NCBI GenBank assembly: GCA_041390905.1
Contig: JAWKPA010000018.1
Span: 56,052 to 120,051 of the forward strand
Source of the DNA: JACKCD01 sp041390905
GTDB taxonomy: Bacteria; Chloroflexota; Anaerolineae; Promineifilales; Promineifilaceae
DNA: 64,000 nucleotides
Direction: 5' to 3'
Shown here: in pieces, positions 58,450 through 64,000 of the stretch
Numbering within the stretch: the first letter of the stretch is position 1
Layout of the letters: each line of letters starts with the position of its first letter
The notes under the pieces: model-generated
What the model saw: the letters and a program-made list of their open reading frames with translations, nothing else
Databases searched by the model: none
Told to the model about the DNA's origin: nothing
Made by a program: the position numbers and the translations under genes

Positions 58450-59553
58450 TTATCCTACCGTGATCAACTCACGCGGGAAACTGGTTAGCGAACGCGCCCC
58501 GTCGGCCGTAATCACCATGTCGTCCTCAATGCGAACCCCGCCGCGACCGGGGAGGTAGATGCCGGGTTCAACGGTAAAGACGTTGCCCGGCTGTAGCTGG
58601 CGGGTGTTGGTTTCCACCATGTCCGGCGGCTCGTGGATTTCCAGCCCCAGCCCGTGGCCGGTGCGGTGGATAAAACATTGCCCGTAGCCCGCCTCGTCAA
58701 TTACCTCCCGCGCCGCCCGGTCTACATCCTGGCCGCTGGCGTGGGGGCCGGCCGCCTTTTTGCCCTGTTCATTTGCCAGCAGCACAGCGTTGTAGATGCG
58801 CCGCAGTTCAGGGTCAATGTCGCCCACGGCAAAGGTGCGGGTGATGTCCGACGGATAACCATCTACATACACGCCCCAGTCAATGATGAGCAAATCCCCA
58901 GCCTGGATCGGACGGTCGGTGGGGACGGCGTGGGGCGAAGCCCCGTTAGGCCCGGCCGAGACGATGGGGCCAAAGGCCATTGACTCCGCTCCGCCATTCA
59001 CCAACTCTTGCGTCAGCATGGCGGCGATTTGCTTCTCGGTTTGGCCGATTTTGATTTGGGGCAGCAGCCGCTCCAATGCTTTTTCCGCCACTGCCACCGC
59101 CTTTTCCATGGCCGCAACTTCGGCATCGTCCTTGATCATCCGCAAATTGGCGATGAGGGGGTCGGCGTGGCTAAAGCGGATGCCGGGTGCCACTTGCGCC
59201 AGCATGTCGCGCTCCAGCACGCGCATGTGGAGGGCTTCCACACCAAGCTGCCACTTTGCCAGCCCCAGCGTCTCGCTGGCCTGCTGGAAGGCATCCACAT
59301 ACCCTTGCTCGTCGCTCCAGGCAAAGATGCGCTCGTTGGGAATGCCCACATCACGCCCTTTCATCGCTTCCAGACCGGGGATAACAAGGGCGGGGGGGGC
59401 AGCGGCGGGAAGGAAGAGGACAATTGGCCGTTCGCTGAGGTGGGAATGGATGTGGCTGAAGTAGACCATGTTGGGGCCGGGAACAAGGGCGATGCCGTCA
59501 ATAACGGCCGTTTTCATCTGCTGCTGTAATTTTTCAACTCGTTGATGGTTCAT
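58450..59553 (-). CDS. M24 family Xaa-Pro aminopeptidase/dipeptidase
   Basis: 367 residues from the ATG at 59553; in-frame codons further up belong to repeat DNA. Creatinase-like N-terminal domain followed by the pita-bread metallopeptidase domain. The dinuclear metal site is complete: LIIDWGVYVDGYPSDITRTF (two Asp), CFIHRTGHGLGLEIHEPP (His) and TVEPGIYLPGRGGVRIEDDM (two Glu). It removes or cleaves residues next to proline in cytoplasmic peptides. It may be cotranscribed with the neighbouring biotinyl and NfeD genes on the same strand, although hairpins separate each pair. Confidence 0.92.
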   Translation of the reverse strand: MNHQRVEKLQQQMKTAVIDGIALVPGPNMVYFSHIHSHLSERPIVLFLPAAAPPALVIPGLEAMKGRDVGIPNERIFAWSDEQGYVDAFQQASETLGLAKWQLGVEALHMRVLERDMLAQVAPGIRFSHADPLIANLRMIKDDAEVAAMEKAVAVAEKALERLLPQIKIGQTEKQIAAMLTQELVNGGAESMAFGPIVSAGPNGASPHAVPTDRPIQAGDLLIIDWGVYVDGYPSDITRTFAVGDIDPELRRIYNAVLLANEQGKKAAGPHASGQDVDRAAREVIDEAGYGQCFIHRTGHGLGLEIHEPPDMVETNTRQLQPGNVFTVEPGIYLPGRGGVRIEDDMVITADGARSLTSFPRELITVG

Positions 59554-59560
59554 ATGTGCG

Positions 59561-59627
59561 AAATTGGGGATTGGAGATTGGGGATTGGCGATTGCGCGAA
59601 TCGCCAATCCCCAATCTCCAATCTACC
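59561..59627. repeat. Intergenic hairpin of GGGGATTGGAGATT / AATCTCCAATCCCC units
   Basis: TTGGGGATTGGAGATTGGGG and CCAATCCCCAATCTCCAATC form near-perfect arms meeting at GCGATTGCGCGAATCGC, one of the best-paired examples. Confidence 0.88.
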
Positions 59628-59628
59628 A

Positions 59629-60129
59629 TTATGTTTGATCAAGCTCTATCAAGGATACCCCCGGCTGCACCGCATCACCGGGCTGGCAGTGGATTTGGGT
59701 GACGGTGCCGTCGTGGGGGGCTTGGATGGGGATGACCATTTTCATGGATTCGAGCAGGATGAGTTTGTCACCGGCAGCTACGGTGTCGCCGGGCTGGACG
59801 AGGATTTCGCGGACGATGGCGGGGATGGAGGCGGCGAGTGAGCCACTGTTGGTGTTGCCGTGGCTGGCGCGTTGGCGCAGCCGTTGGTAGGTGTGGTAAC
59901 GGCCGTTAATCCACCCCTGCCGCTTCTCCCCCGATGGCTGAACCGCCACCCGCAGCCGCCGTTCGTGGCCGTTGTCGTCCGTATAGGCAAAAACGGCCAG
60001 CGCCCCATCCTGCTGCACCAGCCGCAGCGCCACCGTCTTGCCCTCGTGGGTAACGTTGATAACATCACCCTGCTGTGCAACGTCAAAACTTTTTTCCTGT
60101 GAGCCAAGGGCTAGTTTAATGGTGGGCAT
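59629..60129 (-). CDS. Biotin/lipoyl attachment-domain protein (BCCP-like carboxylase subunit)
   Basis: 166 residues. The C-terminal 75 residues are a biotinyl domain: VREILVQPGDTVAAGDKLILLESMKMVIPIQAPHDGTVTQI, with the biotinylated Lys130 in ESMKM. The N-terminal part (FDVAQQGDVINVTHEGKTVALRLVQQDG) resembles the BT-like segment in acyl-CoA carboxylase alpha chains. It would carry carboxybiotin between a biotin carboxylase and a carboxyltransferase, neither of which is in this window, so it must pair with distant subunits. Confidence 0.87.
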   Translation of the reverse strand: MPTIKLALGSQEKSFDVAQQGDVINVTHEGKTVALRLVQQDGALAVFAYTDDNGHERRLRVAVQPSGEKRQGWINGRYHTYQRLRQRASHGNTNSGSLAASIPAIVREILVQPGDTVAAGDKLILLESMKMVIPIQAPHDGTVTQIHCQPGDAVQPGVSLIELDQT

Positions 60130-60200
60130 AGTTATCAGTTATTGGTTATTGGTTATTGCAAAACATATGGTCAATCCAATAACAAATAACCAATAACAGC
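60130..60200. repeat. Intergenic hairpin of GGTTATT / AATAACC units
   Basis: GTTATCAGTTATTGGTTATT and a further unit are mirrored by CAATAACAAATAACCAATAA after the spacer CAAAACATATGGTC. Same architecture as the GGAGATT hairpins with another unit. Confidence 0.8.
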
Positions 60201-60235
60201 AAAGGCATCACTTCATCAACCTGTTGAAAGTGTAC

Positions 60236-61549
60236 CTACACTTTTTTGACGTGCAATGTAAACCCGTCCAGCGATTTGACCACCACCTTGGCACCTGCAT
60301 CCAGCGGCTCATCCGACTGCGCCCGCCACAGTTCGCCGTTGACCAACACGGAACCCTGGTAGAGATTTTCGCTGGCGGTGGCAACCAGCGGCCGGCGCAC
60401 CGGGCCAAGCTGCCCCACCAGCCCCTCGGCACCGGTGACGGCGGGCAATTTCCGGGTGCGAATGGCGGCGTAGAGAATAAAGGCAAAGAAGCTGGCGGTG
60501 AACAGCGTGATCCCAATTGCGCTGGGGATGGAAAGGCGGATGAAGTCGGGGGAGCCGGGTGAGTTAAAGAGAACCAGCAGCCCGGCAAAGAGAGAAATGG
60601 CACCGCCAACGCCCAAAACGCCGTGGGTGGGGGTGAATGCCTCGGTAACGAGCAGGATAAAGGCCAGAGCGATAAGACCGAGGCCAAGATAGTTGACGGG
60701 TAGCTGACCGAAGCCATAGAGAGCAAGGGCAATACAGAGGATACCGACGATGCCGGGCGCACCAAAGCCGGGGTGGGTCACTTCAAAAATGAGAGCCTGG
60801 GCACCGATGGTGATGAGGATGCCGAGCAGGAGCGGGTTGGTGAGGGCGGCGAGGATGCGTTCGGTGAGGGTGAGGGTTAACGGCCGTTTTTCCCTCCCAC
60901 CCGTCGCCAGCACCACATCCCGCCCATCCACTGTCACCGCCATTCCGTCAATTTCGGCCAGCAGTTGGTCGCTATCGTCGGCAATCAGGTCAATTAGCCC
61001 CAGTTGCAATGCCTCATCGGCGGTAACGGCGCGGGCATCTTCAATCATCGCTTCGGCCGTCGCCACCGCCGCATCGCCGCGCCGGGCGGTCAACGTCCGC
61101 ATCGTCGCCTTCAAATCCTCCACCTGCTTGCGGTACAGCGTTTCGCCAATGTCGCTGCCGTCGCCGTTGATGGGCGATGCCGCGCCAATGACGGTGCCGG
61201 GCGACATGGCGGCCACGTGCGCGGCAGCCGTAATCACGCTGCCGGCCGATGCCGCCTGCCCACCCTCCGGCGTGATGTAGACAATAATGGGCACGGTGGC
61301 ATTGCGAAACAGTTGGACGATGTTAATGGTGGCACCGAGGTCGCCGCCGGGGGTGTCGAGGTTGATAAGAACGGCCGTTGCGTGGTCAGAAACGGCCGTT
61401 GCAATTCCCCGTTCAAAATAACTTGCCGTCGTCTGGCTAATGATGCCATCATATTCCAGCAACACAATATCGCCGTCGTTTTGGGCATGAAGCGCGGTGG
61501 CGGCAAACAGAGTTATGAAAATAAGCAGTCGCCGAATGGTTCCCATCAT
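60236..61549 (-). CDS. NfeD-type membrane serine protease (ClpP-class)
   Basis: 437 residues. Signal peptide (LLIFITLFAATALHA), then a ClpP/SppA-like protease domain: AVLINLDTPGGDLGATINIVQLF, catalytic Ser101 in PEGGQAASAGSVITAAAH and a candidate Lys141. Four membrane helices follow (about 230-380), and a C-terminal OB-fold NfeD domain ends the protein (GLVGQLGPVRRPL ... GSVLVNGELWRAQSDEPLDAGAKVVV). Long-form NfeD proteases cleave hydrophobic regions of membrane proteins such as stomatins; no stomatin gene is adjacent. GGGAGG stands five bases before the ATG. Confidence 0.93.
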   Translation of the reverse strand: MMGTIRRLLIFITLFAATALHAQNDGDIVLLEYDGIISQTTASYFERGIATAVSDHATAVLINLDTPGGDLGATINIVQLFRNATVPIIVYITPEGGQAASAGSVITAAAHVAAMSPGTVIGAASPINGDGSDIGETLYRKQVEDLKATMRTLTARRGDAAVATAEAMIEDARAVTADEALQLGLIDLIADDSDQLLAEIDGMAVTVDGRDVVLATGGREKRPLTLTLTERILAALTNPLLLGILITIGAQALIFEVTHPGFGAPGIVGILCIALALYGFGQLPVNYLGLGLIALAFILLVTEAFTPTHGVLGVGGAISLFAGLLVLFNSPGSPDFIRLSIPSAIGITLFTASFFAFILYAAIRTRKLPAVTGAEGLVGQLGPVRRPLVATASENLYQGSVLVNGELWRAQSDEPLDAGAKVVVKSLDGFTLHVKKV

Positions 61550-61582
61550 GATTGCCTCCCAATTTCGTAGGAACTATTGTAA

Positions 61583-61675
61583 CCAGGACGCTGATTTACC
61601 CGATTGCCCCAATTAAACAATCGGGTTGTCGGGAATGCTTCGCAGCCGCTTGCGTACAGGTAAATCTATGTCCCA
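61583..61675. repeat. MITE-like repeat, third copy
   Basis: Left end AGGACGCTGATTTACC, right end ACAGGTAAATCTATGTCCCA, interior foldback CCGATTGCCCCAATTAAACA/ATCGGG and GCTTGCGTACAGG. More diverged than the copies at 28969 and 50670. Confidence 0.65.
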
Positions 61676-61794
61676 TTTTTTGCGAGTAACAGGGCATATA
61701 CAATACGCCTCTACAAGGTATGATACGGGCAGTGGCAGCCGGGAGCAAGCCTCTCTTGCGAATTGTTCAGGTATGGTTGAGCGATTTCCGCCCC

Positions 61795-61824
61795 TTGACC
61801 AACGGCCGTTTCCCGTGCTATACT
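61795..61824 (+). promoter_or_regulatory. Sigma-70-type promoter with AACGGCCGTT in its spacer
   Basis: TTGACC (61795-61800), 18-bp spacer, TATACT (61819-61824). The first ten bases of the spacer are an exact AACGGCCGTT. It faces a short SD-preceded reading frame and a run of terminators. Confidence 0.7.
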
Positions 61825-61866
61825 GCCGCCACTTAGCAAAAAACACTTTTATGGAGGACTTACGCA

Positions 61867-61935
61867 ATGCAAAAATTTCAAATGATTGTCAACCACACAA
61901 CTGAACGGCATTGTGTAAGCACGTTTGCTCGGTAA
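61867..61935 (+). CDS. Putative 22-residue leader peptide
   Basis: An ATG at 61867 with GGAGG eight bases upstream (61854-61858) opens a frame of 22 codons ending TAA at 61933-61935. The peptide starts MQKFQMIVNHTTERHC and ends VSTFAR. It follows the 61795 promoter by about 35 bases of predicted leader and precedes three terminator-like hairpins. That arrangement is the layout of a transcription-attenuation leader. The peptide has no homopolymeric amino-acid run that would name a signal, so what it would sense is unknown. It could equally be a small functional protein or a chance frame. Confidence 0.4.
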   Translation: MQKFQMIVNHTTERHCVSTFAR

Positions 61936-61979
61936 GCATCTCCCGCAGTTTCTAATTTAATCTGCGACTGCTTTTCCGG

Positions 61980-62008
61980 CCACAGGCGTGCTTAACCTGT
62001 GGTTTTTT
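61980..62008 (+). terminator. Terminator-like hairpin 1 of 3 in the RIO kinase leader region
   Basis: CCACAGG, loop CGTGCTTAA, CCTGTGG then TTTTTT. Confidence 0.8.
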
Positions 62009-62030
62009 GCTGCCTCCTCACCGAGTCACC

Positions 62031-62068
62031 ACCAGCCACGCGCAATGCTGCCCGTGGCTTTTTTATTT
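62031..62068 (+). terminator. Terminator-like hairpin 2 of 3
   Basis: AGCCACG, loop CGCAATGCTGCC, CGTGGCT then TTTTTA. The stem sequence is the same as in hairpin 3. Confidence 0.75.
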
Positions 62069-62157
62069 CCCCCTTTCGTCAAATTCATTGGGAAACATGC
62101 CATTTGTTGGGGTAAACGGCCGTTAATCCCCCCGTTTCCCCACACGATCATGCGCCA

Positions 62158-62192
62158 CCAAGCCACGGGTTTTGTTTACTCGTGGCTTTTTT
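62158..62192 (+). terminator. Terminator-like hairpin 3 of 3
   Basis: AAGCCACG, loop GGTTTTGTTTACT, CGTGGCT then TTTTTTG. It ends about 20 bases before the 62211 palindrome and the RIO kinase start. Confidence 0.75.
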
Positions 62193-62210
62193 GTTGCTGG
62201 CTTTTAGTTT

Positions 62211-62238
62211 GTAGGGCAAGTTTGCAAACTTGCCCTAC
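62211..62238. repeat. 28-bp perfect palindrome, GTAGGNCAAGTTTG family
   Basis: GTAGGGCAAGTTTG plus its exact reverse complement, overlapping the possible TTG start of the RIO kinase gene. Confidence 0.9.
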
Positions 62239-63213
62239 CCCAAACCAACCTTGAAGAGACAAACTTTCAATTTCAACACATTTGACGAGTACGCATATGA
62301 CAACCGCGACCGCACTGCCCATCGGCAGCACGGCAACCGCAAGCGCAAAAAAGAAAAACAACAAAGAAAAGAGGTTGTGGCCGCCCTCACCGATCTGCAA
62401 GACAACATTGCTGAATGGGTGCCAACCTACTGCGCCTCGCTCGACCCCCAACACCACGAACGGCAGTGGGTCATAGACTCCATTGGCCCCTTCTACCGCG
62501 ACAACATCGTCACCGACGTGGTGAGCATTGTCAAAGGGGGCAAGGAGGCCAACGTCTACACCTGCCTCGCCCACCCCGCCACCGGCCTCAGCCACATTGC
62601 CGCCAAACTCTACCGGCCACGCATGTTGCGCCATCTCAAAAACGATGCCGTCTACAAAGCCGGTCGCACCCTGCGCGATGCCGAGGGCAAACAAATTAAG
62701 GGGCGGCGGGAAAAGCTGGCGCTGCAGCAAAAAACAAAATTTGGCAAAGAGGTAGACATTCAGTGGTGGATTGGCAACGAATTCCGCGCCCAGCAAACGC
62801 TGTACGCCGCCGGTGCCGACGTGCCGCAGCCCATTGCCCACATCGGCAACACCATTCTGATGGCCCACATCGGCGACGGCTTCCGGGCAGCGCCAACGCT
62901 GTCCGAAACGGGCATCGTCAGGGGCGAAGCCCAGCCTCTTTTTAACCGCATCATGGACAACGTGGCGATCATGCTGGCACACCACCTCATCCACGGCGAC
63001 CTGTCTGCCTACAACATCCTTTACTGGGATGGCGAGATTACCATCATTGACTTTCCCCAAATGGTGGAAGCCCGCCACAACCCCCACGCCTTCGATCTGC
63101 TCCAGCGCGACATCCAGCGCGTGGCCGACTACTTTGCCCGCTACGGCGTGGCTGCCGACGCGCAGGAGCTGGCGTTGGGGCTGTGGCAACCGTACATGGG
63201 GAGGGACTTTTAG
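62230..63213 (+). CDS. RIO1-family atypical protein kinase
   Basis: 327 residues. The kinase core is intact: nucleotide loop DVVSIVKGGKEANVYTC, ATP-binding Lys in HIAAKLYRPRML, catalytic loop HHLIHGDLSAYNILYW (H-G-D-L-S-x-Y-N) and metal-binding Asp in ITIIDFPQMVE. The N-terminus DEYAYDNRDRTAHRQHGNRKRKKEKQQRK is basic, as in other bacterial RIO proteins. There is no in-frame ATG before the kinase domain, so translation must begin at a TTG (62230 or 62251) or another rare codon; the 62230 option lies in the palindrome. RIO1 acts in ribosome maturation in archaea and eukaryotes; its bacterial role is unclear. Confidence 0.9.
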   Translation: MPYPKPTLKRQTFNFNTFDEYAYDNRDRTAHRQHGNRKRKKEKQQRKEVVAALTDLQDNIAEWVPTYCASLDPQHHERQWVIDSIGPFYRDNIVTDVVSIVKGGKEANVYTCLAHPATGLSHIAAKLYRPRMLRHLKNDAVYKAGRTLRDAEGKQIKGRREKLALQQKTKFGKEVDIQWWIGNEFRAQQTLYAAGADVPQPIAHIGNTILMAHIGDGFRAAPTLSETGIVRGEAQPLFNRIMDNVAIMLAHHLIHGDLSAYNILYWDGEITIIDFPQMVEARHNPHAFDLLQRDIQRVADYFARYGVAADAQELALGLWQPYMGRDF

Positions 63214-63288
63214 TAATCGGTAATCAGTTATCAGTAATCAGTGTCTGACTGATGACCGATGACCGACTACCGATTACCGATTACCGGG
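63214..63288. repeat. Intergenic hairpin of GGTAATCAGT / ACTGATGACC-type units
   Basis: TAATCGGTAATCAGTTATCA and another unit are mirrored by GATGACCGATGACCGACTAC and CGATTACCGATTACCG around GTCTGAC. Confidence 0.8.
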
Positions 63289-63289
63289 A

Positions 63290-64000
63290 ATGAAGTACAA
63301 ACTCCTAAAAAACTATCTTCTGCCACACAAATGGCGGCTCTTAATCTTGACCGTGCTGCTGTTTGGCAGCATTGGGCTGCAGTTGGTTGCACCGCAGGTG
63401 GTGCGCCGCTTCCTGGATTTGGCGCAAGGGGGGCAGACGGGAACGGGGTTGGCAACGGGATTGGCAACAACGGCCGTTTTCTTCTTCCTCACCGTCACCC
63501 TGCAAAAAGTTATTATGCTGCTGGCCGCCTATGCCAGCGAAGATTTGGGCTGGACCGCCACCAACAATCTACGCGCCGACCTGGCCGAACATGTCATTCG
63601 GCTGGACATGGGTTTTCACAAAAGCCACACCCCCGGCGAACTCATTGAGCGGGTGGACGGCGACGTGAGCAACCTGACCGAATATTTCTCCTCCATCATC
63701 ATTCAACTGTTGGGCAACACCCTGTTGGCTCTGGGCATCATCCTGCTGCTTTTCCGCGAAGATTGGCGCGTGGGGCTAATTGGCCTGGGGTATGGCCTGT
63801 TTGTCTTTTTGCTGCTGCGGCTGGCGGAAAAATATGTGATGCGCTTTTGGGGCGAGGTGCGGCAGGGGTTTGCCGAGCTGTATGGCTTTATGGAGGAGCG
63901 CATGGGCGGGCTGGAGGATATTCGCGCCAACGGGGGCGAAAGCTACATCATGGCGCGGCTCCACCCGCTGCTGCGTGTCACCTACCACGCCCGCATTCGC
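63290..64000 (+). CDS. ABC exporter transmembrane subunit (3' end outside window)
   Basis: An open frame from the ATG at 63290 runs 237 codons to the window edge. It starts MKYKLLKNYLLPHKWRLLIL and is the type 1 ABC exporter membrane domain: helix VLLFGSIGLQLVAPQVVRRF, then helix TAVFFFLTVTLQKVIMLLAA, the loop LRADLAEHVIRLDMGFHKSH followed by TPGELIERVDGDVSNLTEYF (coupling region), helices IIIQLLGNTLLALGIILLLF and LIGLGYGLFVFLLL, and FMEERMGGLEDIRANGGE. The ATP-binding domain would follow outside the window. Substrate unknown. An AACGGCCGTT copy lies at 63469-63478. Confidence 0.9.
   Translation, partial: MKYKLLKNYLLPHKWRLLILTVLLFGSIGLQLVAPQVVRRFLDLAQGGQTGTGLATGLATTAVFFFLTVTLQKVIMLLAAYASEDLGWTATNNLRADLAEHVIRLDMGFHKSHTPGELIERVDGDVSNLTEYFSSIIIQLLGNTLLALGIILLLFREDWRVGLIGLGYGLFVFLLLRLAEKYVMRFWGEVRQGFAELYGFMEERMGGLEDIRANGGESYIMARLHPLLRVTYHARIR

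Noticed and set aside
61626..61904. Open frame of 92 codons across the third MITE-like repeat and the 61795 promoter
   Set aside because: It starts inside the repeat, runs through the promoter and has no protein-like pattern.

Overview
This 64 kb window is a piece of a GC-rich bacterial chromosome, most likely from the phylum Chloroflexota (an Anaerolineae/Caldilineae-like lineage). That placement is an inference from gene style: many lipoproteins and secreted proteins with Thr-Pro linkers, an FG-GAP protein ending in FLPLTLKK, a SARP/NB-ARC/TPR regulator, a bacterial RIO kinase, a PucC-family carrier and type II pantothenate kinase. There is no rRNA or other taxonomic marker in the window. 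Both edges cut genes: a family 2 glycosyltransferase at the left and an ABC exporter at the right.

Layout. 1-12 kb: DUF3052 protein, GNAT acetyltransferase, a lipoprotein PDZ serine protease, a YqaA-type membrane protein, mutS, then a signalling-looking run (coiled-coil protein, membrane-anchored coiled-coil/SH3-like protein, PAS histidine kinase, thioredoxin-fold protein without CxxC) and a FabH-like synthase. 12-24 kb: two tandem secreted metalloproteases, small genes, an MFS exporter, an unusual Mrr nuclease-TM-CBM9 fusion, HAD hydrolase, coaW, a lone minimal nucleotidyltransferase, a zinc-ribbon membrane protein and an HD hydrolase. 24-35 kb (minus strand): an FG-GAP surface protein, then an envelope-polysaccharide cluster with four GT4-type glycosyltransferases, a GT-C-like membrane protein and three small cluster-associated proteins. 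35-40 kb: CoA transferase, an AT-rich restriction-modification island, tRNA-Val(CAC), psuG and a stand-alone CBM48 protein. 40-50 kb: large SARP-type regulator, TfoX-N protein, a second PDZ protease and a large BNR-repeat protein. 50-64 kb: agmatine-to-putrescine genes aguB and aguA, amidohydrolase, Lrp regulator, PucC carrier with a MerR-like regulator, dinB, CsoR, FmdB, Xaa-Pro peptidase, a biotinyl protein, NfeD protease, a strongly structured leader region, a RIO kinase and the ABC exporter.

The most striking signal is not a gene. The palindrome AACGGCCGTT occurs about 90 times exactly (counted by eye), where chance predicts well under one. It lies in all reading frames, on genes of both orientations and in intergenic DNA, and is missing from the R-M island. 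In nearly every copy inspected the DNA is G-rich on the 5' side and C-rich on the 3' side, so each copy sits at a local GC-skew switch. This looks like a highly iterated palindrome comparable to cyanobacterial HIP1, with an added strand-asymmetry signature.

A second theme is repeat-built hairpins. Almost every gap between neighbouring genes holds a long foldback made of short degenerate tandem units (GGAGATT, GGTAATCA, GGTTATT and others). Related tracts sit in frame inside four genes, including mutS. Several further families of short intergenic palindromes are dispersed through the window.
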